A stretch of 64,000 nucleotides of DNA, from positions 2,717,078 through 2,781,077 of the forward strand of contig NZ_AP024749.1 of the NCBI RefSeq assembly GCF_019702945.1, in the 5' to 3' direction. Positions 8,952 to 16,868 of this stretch are shown here, piece after piece. The DNA comes from Flavobacterium okayamense (GTDB taxonomy: Bacteria; Bacteroidota; Bacteroidia; Flavobacteriales; Flavobacteriaceae). A program made the translations under genes and the position numbers. Under the pieces are notes generated by a model. That model did no database searches, was not told the DNA's origin, and saw only the letters and a list, made by a program, of their open reading frames with translations. How positions within the stretch are numbered: position 1 is the stretch's first letter; each line of letters begins with the position of its first letter.

Positions 8952-9203
8952 TTATTTGCTGAATTTAGCGTATTTGTTTTTGAATTTATCAATACGACCA
9001 GCTGTATCGATAAGTTTAGATTTACCAGTATAAAATGGGTGAGATGTTCTCGAAATCTCCATTTTAAACACAGGATACTCAACACCATCAACTTCGATAG
9101 TTTCTTTAGTTTCTACTGTAGATTTTGTAATAAATACGTCTTCGTTAGACATGTCTTTGAAAGCTACTAATCTGTAATTTTCTGGGTGAATACCTTTTTT
9201 CAT
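8952..9203 (-). CDS. rpmE2: 50S ribosomal protein L31 type B
   Basis: 83 residues beginning [20 protein letters not shown] with the conserved [20 protein letters not shown] core of L31. The longer form and the absence of the CxxC zinc ligands identify the zinc-independent type B (YkgM/RpmE2-like). It is a structural protein of the large ribosomal subunit. It has its own promoter, a leader of roughly 100 bases with a hairpin, and its own terminator, so it is a single-gene unit. Confidence 0.96.
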   Translation of the reverse strand: MKKGIHPENYRLVAFKDMSNEDVFITKSTVETKETIEVDGVEYPVFKMEISRTSHPFYTGKSKLIDTAGRIDKFKNKYAKFSK

Positions 9204-9254
9204 AATGTAAATCTTTTTATTTGTGATTACCTGTTACTCCGCGGCTTTCTTCTC

Positions 9255-9283
9255 AAAAGGTGTAAGCAACATAATAACCTTTT
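9255..9283 (-). promoter_or_regulatory. Hairpin in the rpmE2 leader
   Basis: A 7-bp perfect stem AAAAGGT/ACCTTTT with a 15-base loop lies between the rpmE2 promoter and its start codon. Ribosomal-protein mRNAs often carry autoregulatory leader structures, so this is a candidate, but no T-run follows and only the stem is visible. Confidence 0.3.
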
Positions 9284-9310
9284 ATTATTAATCGTTTTTA
9301 TTAGAGAGTG

Positions 9311-9339
9311 CAAATTTACATTATTTTTTTAATATACAA
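9311..9339 (-). promoter_or_regulatory. Promoter for rpmE2
   Basis: On the minus strand, TAAATTTG (9311-9318) matches the -7 consensus TAnnTTTG and a TTG (9337-9339) lies 18 bases upstream. Confidence 0.6.
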
Positions 9340-9398
9340 GCGATAGTGTAACTTTTTTTACTTGATTTATACTAATAGAAGATAAGTAATATTTCTCT

Positions 9399-9406
9399 TA
9401 TATTTG
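9399..9406 (+). promoter_or_regulatory. -7 promoter box before the DUF4199 gene
   Basis: TATATTTG matches TAnnTTTG and ends 22 bases before the ATG at 9429. No TTG at the expected distance was seen. Confidence 0.45.
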
Positions 9407-9428
9407 TAAAACTAAACAACCAAAAACT

Positions 9429-9959
9429 ATGAATGAAATTGTAAAGAAAAACTCAGTTAAATACGGAATTATTGCCGGAGTATTTGCGTTACTATTAACT
9501 TCTACTATGTATGCTGTAAATTTAGAGTTATTTGCTAAATGGTGGATTGGAGTTACAAACATTATTATCTATACCGCATTAGGTATTTTTGCAATGGTTC
9601 AAACTAAAAAAGAATTAAACGGAGTTTACACATTTAAAGATGCATTTACCACATATTTTGTTTATGCTGTAATTGGTATTGCAATTTCAATTGCTTTTAA
9701 TATTATTTTATTTAATTTTATAGATCCAGGTGCAAAAGAAACTCTGAAAGAAATTTCTATTGAAGCTGCTGTATCTATGATGAAGAAGTTTGGAGCTCCT
9801 TCAGATGCAATCAAAAAAGCTGTTGAAGATATGAGTAACAGTGATCAGTTTGGAATTGTTGAGCAACTTAAAGGTTCTGTGTTTAGTATTATTTTCAGTG
9901 CTATCTTTGCAGCAATATTAGCTGCTATCTTCAAAAGTAAACCAAAAGAACAATTCTAA
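9429..9959 (+). CDS. DUF4199 membrane protein
   Basis: 176 residues with membrane helices at about 13-30, 36-55, 74-95 and 149-168. The pattern of two N-terminal helices, a hydrophilic amphipathic middle and a last helix ending in KSKPKEQF is that of the DUF4199 family, widespread in Bacteroidota and often next to a family 2 glycosyltransferase, as here (stop three bases before the next ATG). Function unknown; the pairing suggests a role in membrane glycolipid handling. Confidence 0.8.
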   Translation: MNEIVKKNSVKYGIIAGVFALLLTSTMYAVNLELFAKWWIGVTNIIIYTALGIFAMVQTKKELNGVYTFKDAFTTYFVYAVIGIAISIAFNIILFNFIDPGAKETLKEISIEAAVSMMKKFGAPSDAIKKAVEDMSNSDQFGIVEQLKGSVFSIIFSAIFAAILAAIFKSKPKEQF

Positions 9960-9962
9960 TAC

Positions 9963-10913
9963 ATGAATTTATCTATAGTAATTCCATTATTAAACGAACA
10001 AGAGTCGTTACCCGAATTATACAATTGGATTAAGAAAGTTATGACTAGTCATAACTTTTCTTATGAAATATGGTTTATAGACGATGGTAGCACTGATAAC
10101 TCTTGGCAAATAATTGAAAACCTTTCACAACAAGATAACAACGTGAAAGGTATTCGCTTTTTTAAAAATTATGGTAAAAGCCAAGCGTTACATGCTGGAT
10201 TTGCCAGAACTAATGGCGACGTAATTATTACTATGGATGCTGATTTACAAGATAGTCCGGATGAAATACCTGAATTATATAATTTAATTACAAACGAAGG
10301 TTATGATTTAGTTTCAGGATGGAAAAAGAAACGATACGATTCGGTTATTGGAAAAAACATCCCTTCAAAATTATTTAATTGGGCTGCCCGAAAAACTTCC
10401 GGTGTAAAATTGCACGACTTTAATTGCGGACTAAAGGCGTACAGTAAAAATGTGGTGAAAAACATTGAAGTTTCTGGAGAAATGCATCGTTACATTCCAG
10501 TTTTAGCAAAAAATGCTGGTTTTTCAAATATTGGTGAAAAAGTGGTTATTCATCAAGCTAGAAAATATGGCCAATCAAAATTTGGCATGAACCGCTTTAT
10601 CAATGGATTTTTAGACTTAATTACTATTTGGTTTTTATCAAGATTCGGCAAAAGACCAATGCATTTATTTGGTGCCTTAGGTGTTTTAATGTTTGTCATT
10701 GGTATGCTTTCTGCTGGTTTTATTGGTTTTTCTAAACTTTGGAAATTATACCATCACGAGCCAGCAATATTGGTAACAGATAATCCTTGGTTTTATATTT
10801 CTTTAACTACAATGATAATTGGAACACAGATGTTTTTAGCGGGATTTCTAGGTGAAATTATTTTACGTACAAAGAACAATGAAGAACGTTATAAGATTTC
10901 AAAAGAAATATAA
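9963..10913 (+). CDS. Family 2 glycosyltransferase (DPM1/GtrB-like)
   Basis: 316 residues. A GT-A domain has LSIVIPLLNEQESLPELYNW at the start, the nucleotide-binding IDDGSTDNS and the metal-binding MDADLQDSPDEIP. Two C-terminal transmembrane helices (about 235-260 and 272-297) make it a GtrB/ArnC/dolichol-phosphate-mannose-synthase type enzyme, which moves a sugar from a nucleotide donor to a polyprenyl phosphate at the inner membrane. It follows the DUF4199 gene and precedes a phosphohexose mutase, consistent with envelope sugar metabolism. Confidence 0.9.
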   Translation: MNLSIVIPLLNEQESLPELYNWIKKVMTSHNFSYEIWFIDDGSTDNSWQIIENLSQQDNNVKGIRFFKNYGKSQALHAGFARTNGDVIITMDADLQDSPDEIPELYNLITNEGYDLVSGWKKKRYDSVIGKNIPSKLFNWAARKTSGVKLHDFNCGLKAYSKNVVKNIEVSGEMHRYIPVLAKNAGFSNIGEKVVIHQARKYGQSKFGMNRFINGFLDLITIWFLSRFGKRPMHLFGALGVLMFVIGMLSAGFIGFSKLWKLYHHEPAILVTDNPWFYISLTTMIIGTQMFLAGFLGEIILRTKNNEERYKISKEI

Positions 10914-10930
10914 GTTACTGTAATTCTTCG

Positions 10931-10938
10931 TAAATTTG
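10931..10938 (+). promoter_or_regulatory. -7 promoter box before the phosphohexose mutase
   Basis: TAAATTTG matches TAnnTTTG and ends 19 bases before the ATG. It would drive the mutase and ABC exporter as a two-gene unit. Confidence 0.45.
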
Positions 10939-10957
10939 CCCTCTTAATTAATTAGAA

Positions 10958-12685
10958 ATGCATATTGACAAACATATATTAGACAAAGTAAACGAGTGGT
11001 TAACACCAACTTTTGATAAAAAAACACAAGACATCATAGAAGAAATGATGACTTCTTCTCCTAAAGAACTTGAAGATAGCTTTTACAAAAATCTAGAGTT
11101 TGGAACAGGTGGAATGCGAGGTGTAATGGGTGTTGGCACCAATCGAATTAATAAATATACCTTGGGTAAAAACACACAAGGACTTTCTAATTATATGAAG
11201 AAAGTTTTTGCTGGTGAAGAATTAAAAGTTGCTATTGCTTACGATTGTCGTCATAATAGTGATACTCTTGCAAAAGTTGTTGCTGATGTTTTTTCGGCAA
11301 ATGGAATTAAAGTATTTCTTTTTTCTGAAATGCGACCAACACCAGAATTATCATTCACCGTTCGTCATTTAGATTGTCATGCTGGTATTGTCTTAACTGC
11401 ATCTCACAATCCGCCTGAATACAACGGATATAAGGTTTATTGGCAAGATGGCGGACAATTAGTTCCTCCTCAAGATGGCGAAATAATTCAAGTGATAGAA
11501 AGTTTACAATACAGCGATATTAATTTTGATGCCAACGAAAGCTTAATTCAATATATCGATAAAGATTTAGATGAAGCGTTTTGGAAATCAACTGTTGAAA
11601 ATGCAAGTTTCAACACACCTCAAAATGCAAAAGATAATCTTAAAATTGTCTATACTTCTTTACACGGAACGTCTATAAAAGCTATTCCAAGTGTTTTAGC
11701 ATTAGCAGGTTATAATGATGTAAACATTGTAAAAGAACAAGCTGAACCAGATGGAAATTTCCCAACAGTAAAATCACCAAATCCGGAAGAACCAGAAGCT
11801 TTAACTATGGCAATTGAATTAGCAAATAAAATTAATGCTGATATTGTTGTAGGAACTGATCCAGATTCGGATCGATTAGGAGTTGCTGTTCGTGATTTAG
11901 ATGGCAAAATGAAATTACTAAATGGTAATCAAACTATGGTTATCATGACGGCTTTTCTATTAGAGCAATGGAAAAGAGCTGGAAAAATTACAGGAAAAGA
12001 ATTCATTGGTTCGACAATTGTGTCTACACCAATGATGCTTGATTTAGCAGAAGCTTATAAAGTTGAATGTAAAGTGGGATTAACTGGTTTTAAATGGATT
12101 GCTAAATTCATAAAAGATTTTCCAGAATTACAGTTCATTGGCGGCGGTGAGGAAAGTTTTGGTTACATGGTTGGCGACAACGTTCGTGATAAAGATGCTG
12201 TAGCAGCAATACTATTAGTTTGTGAAATTGCAGCCTTAGCAAAAGCTTCTGGAAGTAGTTTGTTTCAGGAATTAATTAACTTGTCTGTTGATTTTGGTTT
12301 TTACAAAGAGCATTTAATTTCAATTACTAAAAAAGGGATAGAAGGCGCTAACGAAATCAAACAAATGATGATTGATTTACGTGAAAATCCGTTAAAAGAA
12401 ATTGCTAATCAAAGAGTTGTTTGCATTGAAGATTATCAAACTTCAAAGGGTAAAGACTTAATGAATGGAGATGAATTCGAAATTTCAATTCCAAAATCAA
12501 ACGTTTTGATCTACTATTTAGAAGATGGCTCTAAGATTTGTGCTAGACCAAGTGGAACAGAACCAAAAATTAAGTTTTACATTAGTGTAAACCAACCATT
12601 AGATTCTAAAGAGGATTATTTAAAAGTAGAAAAACAATTGGATAGCAAAATTGATGCTATCATTTCAGAAATGAACTTGAATTAA
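10958..12685 (+). CDS. Phosphoglucomutase / phosphomannomutase family protein
   Basis: 575 residues with all four alpha-D-phosphohexomutase signatures: catalytic phosphoserine loop TASHNPPEYNGYKVYW (about residue 147), metal-binding DPDSDR (about 307), sugar-specificity loop GGGEESFGY and the phosphate-binding RPSGTEPKIKFY near the C-terminus. The length fits the large PGM/PMM (PgcA-like) group that interconverts hexose-1- and -6-phosphates. It overlaps the start of the following ABC exporter gene by one base. Confidence 0.92.
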   Translation: MHIDKHILDKVNEWLTPTFDKKTQDIIEEMMTSSPKELEDSFYKNLEFGTGGMRGVMGVGTNRINKYTLGKNTQGLSNYMKKVFAGEELKVAIAYDCRHNSDTLAKVVADVFSANGIKVFLFSEMRPTPELSFTVRHLDCHAGIVLTASHNPPEYNGYKVYWQDGGQLVPPQDGEIIQVIESLQYSDINFDANESLIQYIDKDLDEAFWKSTVENASFNTPQNAKDNLKIVYTSLHGTSIKAIPSVLALAGYNDVNIVKEQAEPDGNFPTVKSPNPEEPEALTMAIELANKINADIVVGTDPDSDRLGVAVRDLDGKMKLLNGNQTMVIMTAFLLEQWKRAGKITGKEFIGSTIVSTPMMLDLAEAYKVECKVGLTGFKWIAKFIKDFPELQFIGGGEESFGYMVGDNVRDKDAVAAILLVCEIAALAKASGSSLFQELINLSVDFGFYKEHLISITKKGIEGANEIKQMMIDLRENPLKEIANQRVVCIEDYQTSKGKDLMNGDEFEISIPKSNVLIYYLEDGSKICARPSGTEPKIKFYISVNQPLDSKEDYLKVEKQLDSKIDAIISEMNLN

Positions 12686-14514
12686 TGAAAACAACATTTT
12701 TTAAAATAATCCGATTTGCTAAACCTTATAAAAAATTTATTTTTCTAAATATCTTTTTCAATATTTTATATGCTTTATTTAACGCGCTTTCATTTGTGAT
12801 GTTAATCCCAATGTTAGATGTTATGTTTGGTAATACTGAAAAAGTTTCTGAAAAACCTGTTTACACTACTCTTTCAGAAATAGATAAATTTGGTAAACAA
12901 TATTTAGATTATACAATCACCCAAGCAAACCTTGAAAAAGGAGAAGAATACGGTTTATTTTTAATGATATGTCTAGTCATCATTACTTTTTTTCTAAAAA
13001 ATCTGTTTAACTATCTGGCTACTTATAATGTTACTTTTTTAAGAAACGGAACTTTAAGAGATTTAAGAATTGCTTTATATGAAAAGATTATAAGTTTACC
13101 TATTAGTTTTTATTCTGAAAAAAGAAGAGGTGATGTTATGGTAAGACTTACGAATGATGTGGGAGAAGTTCAGTTTTCATTTTTATCCATTTTAGAGATT
13201 ATTTTTAAAGAACCTTTAACCATTTTGTTTACACTTGGAACAATGTTCTTTATTAGTACTAAACTTACCATTTTTGTATTAATTTTCATTCCACTTTCAG
13301 GCTTTATAATCTCCTTACTAGGGAAAAGCTTAAAAAGAAAGTCAAAAAGAGTTCAACAAGAAACAGGAATGTATTTGTCTGTAATTGACGAAACATTATC
13401 TGGATTAAAAGTTATTAAGAGTTACAATGCTGAGAACACTTTCTTTGATAAATTTTCAACGTCAGCAAACAAGCTTTATCGCTATTCGAATAGTTTATTA
13501 AACCGAAACAACATTGCTTCACCATTAAGCGAATTTTTAGGAATTGTTGTAATTGCTACTTTATTATGGTTTGGTGGGCGAATGGTTTTAATTGAAGAAT
13601 CTTTAAAAGGAACAGATTTTATTGCCTACATGGGATTAGCTTATGGAATATTAACTCCAGCTAAAGCGATTTCAAAAGCAAACTACACGCTAAAATCTGC
13701 TATGGCAGCTGCTGATAGAATTTTAGAAATTTTAGAACAAAAAAGTTCTATAACTAATAAAGAAGAAGCTTTAGAAAAGCAAAATTTCGAATCAGAGATT
13801 AGTATTCAAAATATCAACTTTAGATATCAAGATGAAAACGTACTGAAAAACTTTTCATTAACAGTTCCAAAAGGAAAAACAGTTGCTCTTGTAGGACAAT
13901 CGGGTTCTGGAAAAAGTACAATTGCTAATTTACTAACTCGTTTTTACGATGTTAATGAAGGTAGTATTCAAATTGACGGCACTGATATTCGTGACTGGAA
14001 TATGCATTCATTGAGAGGTTTAATGGGCTTAGTTACTCAAGATTCTATTTTGTTTAACGATAGTATTAAAAACAATCTTTTAATAGGAAAGCCAAACGCA
14101 ACAGAAGAAGAAATTATAGAGGCTTTAAAAATAGCAAATGCATATGAATTTGTTAAAGATCTACCTGAAGGAATTGAAACTAACATTGGTGATGCTGGTG
14201 GAAAACTTTCTGGCGGACAAAAACAACGCTTATCTATTGCGCGTGCTGTATTAAAAAATCCTCCGATTATGATTTTAGACGAAGCAACATCTGCTTTAGA
14301 TACAGAAAGTGAAAAACTGGTTCAAGTGGCACTTGAAAACATGATGCAAAACAGAACTTCAGTTGTAATTGCTCACCGACTTTCTACCATTCAAAAAGCA
14401 GATACAATTGTAGTTATGCAAAAAGGTGAAATCGTAGAACAAGGTAATCATGAAGAACTTTTAGCCAAAAATGGAACCTATGCTAAATTAGTTTCGCTAC
14501 AATCTTTCGAATAA
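12685..14514 (+). CDS. MsbA-like ABC exporter, fused permease and ATPase
   Basis: 609 residues. The N-terminal ~330 residues hold six transmembrane helices; the C-terminal ATPase has Walker A GQSGSGKST, signature LSGGQKQR, Walker B IMILDEATSALD and the switch His in IAHRLST. It is a homodimeric half-transporter of the lipid A / multidrug exporter type. Its exact cargo cannot be read from sequence; the coupling to a sugar mutase hints at an envelope lipid or saccharide. A terminator follows within 22 bases. Confidence 0.92.
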   Translation: MKTTFFKIIRFAKPYKKFIFLNIFFNILYALFNALSFVMLIPMLDVMFGNTEKVSEKPVYTTLSEIDKFGKQYLDYTITQANLEKGEEYGLFLMICLVIITFFLKNLFNYLATYNVTFLRNGTLRDLRIALYEKIISLPISFYSEKRRGDVMVRLTNDVGEVQFSFLSILEIIFKEPLTILFTLGTMFFISTKLTIFVLIFIPLSGFIISLLGKSLKRKSKRVQQETGMYLSVIDETLSGLKVIKSYNAENTFFDKFSTSANKLYRYSNSLLNRNNIASPLSEFLGIVVIATLLWFGGRMVLIEESLKGTDFIAYMGLAYGILTPAKAISKANYTLKSAMAAADRILEILEQKSSITNKEEALEKQNFESEISIQNINFRYQDENVLKNFSLTVPKGKTVALVGQSGSGKSTIANLLTRFYDVNEGSIQIDGTDIRDWNMHSLRGLMGLVTQDSILFNDSIKNNLLIGKPNATEEEIIEALKIANAYEFVKDLPEGIETNIGDAGGKLSGGQKQRLSIARAVLKNPPIMILDEATSALDTESEKLVQVALENMMQNRTSVVIAHRLSTIQKADTIVVMQKGEIVEQGNHEELLAKNGTYAKLVSLQSFE

Positions 14515-14535
14515 ATTTTATAAAAAAAATTTTAC

Positions 14536-14574
14536 TATCTCCATTTATTACTAAATTTATGGAGATATTTTTTT
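14536..14574 (+). terminator. Terminator after the ABC exporter
   Basis: 9-bp stem TATCTCCAT/ATGGAGATA with a 14-base loop and a run of seven T. The next gene starts on the base after the T-run. Confidence 0.75.
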
Positions 14575-15276
14575 ATGTATATACACAATCCAAATATAAA
14601 ACTAACAGAGAACGATGAAACAGCCGTTTGGAAATACTTAGATTTATCTAAGTTTCTTGATATGTTGTTATCGGATCAATTGTTTATGTCGCGTTCAGAT
14701 AAATTTGAAGATCAATACGAAGGAACTTTTAGCGAACCTACCTATGAAGAGATTAAGAAAATTGCGGCTAACAATCCAAAGTTTTTAGATTATTATAAAT
14801 CGCATCGTGAAAAGGTAGTGATTAGCTCTTGGCACGCAAATGAATACGAATCGTTTGCCATGTGGCAAATATTTACCAAGAATAATGAAGGTATAGCTTT
14901 ACAGTCAACTATTGGAAGACTAAAAGAAGCTTTGAAACCCGAAAAACATTACGAGCAATACATCGGCGAAGTTAATTATATAGATTACAAGAAAGATTTT
15001 ATTCCTTTTGATGATACCTTTTTCCCTTTCCTTTTTAAGCGAAAAAGTTTTCAATACGAACGTGAAATTAGAATTATTTCTGATGTTAGTAATACAAACT
15101 TAACAATCGATAATGGATTAAAAATTGGAGTTAATCTGAACCAATTAATTGAGAAAATTTACATTCACCCGAAAAGTGAAAACTGGTATAAAAAATTGGT
15201 AATCGAATTGGTAGAAAAATTAGGATTCAATTTTACCATTGAAAAATCTGATTTGGAAAGTGATATTCTTATTTAG
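14575..15276 (+). CDS. DUF2971 family protein
   Basis: 233 residues. The segment WKYLDLSKFLDMLLSDQLFMSRSDKFEDQYEGTF is the signature of DUF2971, followed by the usual SSWHANEYESFAMWQIF and KRKSFQYEREIRII motifs. It is a soluble protein of unknown biochemical role, patchily spread and often found in accessory regions. Its ATG follows the upstream terminator directly, so it must have its own promoter inside or beyond that hairpin; none fits the consensus well. It converges on the next gene with a 4-base overlap. Confidence 0.82.
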   Translation: MYIHNPNIKLTENDETAVWKYLDLSKFLDMLLSDQLFMSRSDKFEDQYEGTFSEPTYEEIKKIAANNPKFLDYYKSHREKVVISSWHANEYESFAMWQIFTKNNEGIALQSTIGRLKEALKPEKHYEQYIGEVNYIDYKKDFIPFDDTFFPFLFKRKSFQYEREIRIISDVSNTNLTIDNGLKIGVNLNQLIEKIYIHPKSENWYKKLVIELVEKLGFNFTIEKSDLESDILI

Positions 15277-15566
15277 CAATAAGCAATAAGTACAAAGCAA
15301 TAGACCCAAAAAAATATTGGAGATAAGCTTAACAATATAAAAATAAAATTTTTTGCTTTCAAAAATCCAATTTCATACATTCTAAATAAGTTAATGATTG
15401 AAAAGGCGAAATTTAATAAATGGAAGAAATAACAAAAAAATATTCCAATTTTATAAATCTGATGTAACTCTGAATATCTAAAGCTTCCTATTATTTTACA
15501 AAATATCATTGTAAAAACTAGTAAAGTAATTATTAAATAAGAATTTCTTTTTACATTTTCAAACAT
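15273..15566 (-). CDS. Small hypothetical membrane protein
   Basis: 97 residues with three hydrophobic segments (about 10-27, 37-60 and 73-95) and no recognised domain. The last codons are supplied by a degenerate short repeat (15275-15303, units of GCAATA-like sequence), so the C-terminus (YCFVLIAYC) may be an accidental extension. It may be a real integral membrane protein of an accessory cluster; composition is very AT-rich. Confidence 0.5.
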   Translation of the reverse strand: MFENVKRNSYLIITLLVFTMIFCKIIGSFRYSELHQIYKIGIFFCYFFHLLNFAFSIINLFRMYEIGFLKAKNFIFILLSLSPIFFWVYCFVLIAYC

Positions 15567-15623
15567 AGAAACAGCTTGTAATTAAATACATATTGCTCCT
15601 TATATATATTTAATATATCTTCT

Positions 15624-16079
15624 TTAATCTACTTTTACTAAAATACCTTCACTTATTGTGACGTTAAGTTGACTTGAATAAGTATTTCGAAATTTTAAAG
15701 TATCAGAATTTACTTTTTTTACTTCCATAATTACTCTAGGTAATTTTAAAGAAATTGAATCTAATTTATCTTTAGGTTGAATAAACTCTTTAATCCTAGG
15801 CTGAATAAATACAAACTCACTTAAATAATAAAAGGTCTCACCTTGACTATTATTTATTTTTTCTATAGAACCTTTAATTTCATCAATAGGATTATCTTTA
15901 TTTTCATATTGATAAATTTCTCTTGTATAATGATTTTCAGACAAGAAAACTAAATTAAAGCTTGCTTCAACAAAAACATTTTCTTTTCTTTTAAAGAAAG
16001 CTTTATATGTTCCTTTTAAATCATTTGAATCCGATGATATAAATAAACCAGATAAAAGAAAAAGACAATATTTATACAT
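15624..16079 (-). CDS. Hypothetical secreted protein
   Basis: 151 residues with a short signal-like N-terminus (MYKYCLFLLSGLFISSDS), then a beta-rich region with no motif I recognise. The spacing of 10 bases from the lipoprotein gene upstream on the same strand suggests co-transcription. Function unknown. Confidence 0.6.
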   Translation of the reverse strand: MYKYCLFLLSGLFISSDSNDLKGTYKAFFKRKENVFVEASFNLVFLSENHYTREIYQYENKDNPIDEIKGSIEKINNSQGETFYYLSEFVFIQPRIKEFIQPKDKLDSISLKLPRVIMEVKKVNSDTLKFRNTYSSQLNVTISEGILVKVD

Positions 16080-16089
16080 AAAAAGTGAA

Positions 16090-16824
16090 CTAATTAATCG
16101 GAGAATATTCTTCAGCTTGCCAACCGTCTTGTAGTAAATTTACGTAATGATAATGTACTTTATCGTTTTTATCTAAAGCACCATTTTTATTGATATCTTC
16201 TATACAACGGAAATACAATCTGTTTAAAGATTCGATAATATTCCAATCGATAACTTCATTTAAATCACCAGAAATCTTAGTAAACATTGTTCCATCAATA
16301 TTACTCAAATACAACGATTTAATGTCGTTTTGGTCAATTTTTCCATCTTTGTTGGTATCACTATCAACCAAAGTGTACACTAAAATTTGTTTTTTAGTTT
16401 TTGCAGCCAAATCGTTTAAATACGTTACGGTTTGTATTTGCACTTTATGCGTGGTTAACGCACAAACATTTGTAGAATCGATATGCTGAAACTTTAAATT
16501 ATCAAAATAACCTGTTAATTCAAATCGGTTATAATTAGAAATAGCATAACTTACTTGATTGGTTTTACTCGAACCGTATGAAGAACCTCTATAGTTATCA
16601 TACACGCGCATATCGCCAACAGGATGAATTAAGTATTTTGTCCCTTCCATTAATATTGGTAAATCAGCAATCTTAATAGAAGAGGTATCTACTTTTTGAA
16701 CTTCAACTGTTGCTGAAGATTCTTTAGATTCTTCATATTTAACTTTCGGTGTTTCTTTTTCTTTTTTACAGCTTAAAAATGAAATCGAGACAATCAATAT
16801 TAAAAGACTAGAAAGTGTACGCAT
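16090..16824 (-). CDS. Lipoprotein with two EF-hand-like calcium loops
   Basis: 244 residues. Signal peptide II with lipobox FLSC (C19) predicts a lipid-anchored envelope protein. Two loops match the EF-hand / dockerin pattern: DSDTNKDGKIDQND (residues 154-167) and DINKNGALDKND (210-221), with Asp/Asn at positions 1, 3 and 5, Gly at 6 and Asp at 11 or 9. Between and before them is a beta-rich region of unknown fold. Calcium binding is an inference. It has a plausible -7 box 19 bases upstream and is followed by the secreted-protein gene. Confidence 0.75.
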   Translation of the reverse strand: MRTLSSLLILIVSISFLSCKKEKETPKVKYEESKESSATVEVQKVDTSSIKIADLPILMEGTKYLIHPVGDMRVYDNYRGSSYGSSKTNQVSYAISNYNRFELTGYFDNLKFQHIDSTNVCALTTHKVQIQTVTYLNDLAAKTKKQILVYTLVDSDTNKDGKIDQNDIKSLYLSNIDGTMFTKISGDLNEVIDWNIIESLNRLYFRCIEDINKNGALDKNDKVHYHYVNLLQDGWQAEEYSPIN

Positions 16825-16843
16825 AATTATACGATTAGTTAAC

Positions 16844-16851
16844 CAAAGATA
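16844..16851 (-). promoter_or_regulatory. -7 promoter box for the EF-hand-like lipoprotein gene
   Basis: On the minus strand TATCTTTG matches TAnnTTTG and lies 20 bases before the ATG. No well-spaced TTG was seen. It sits just past the stop of the TonB receptor gene. Confidence 0.45.
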
Positions 16852-16868
16852 CTAAATTTATTACAAGA

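Noticed and set aside
8853..9170. An open frame on the plus strand opposite rpmE2
   Set aside because: Antisense to a clear ribosomal-protein gene, running through its terminator; no protein-like motif.
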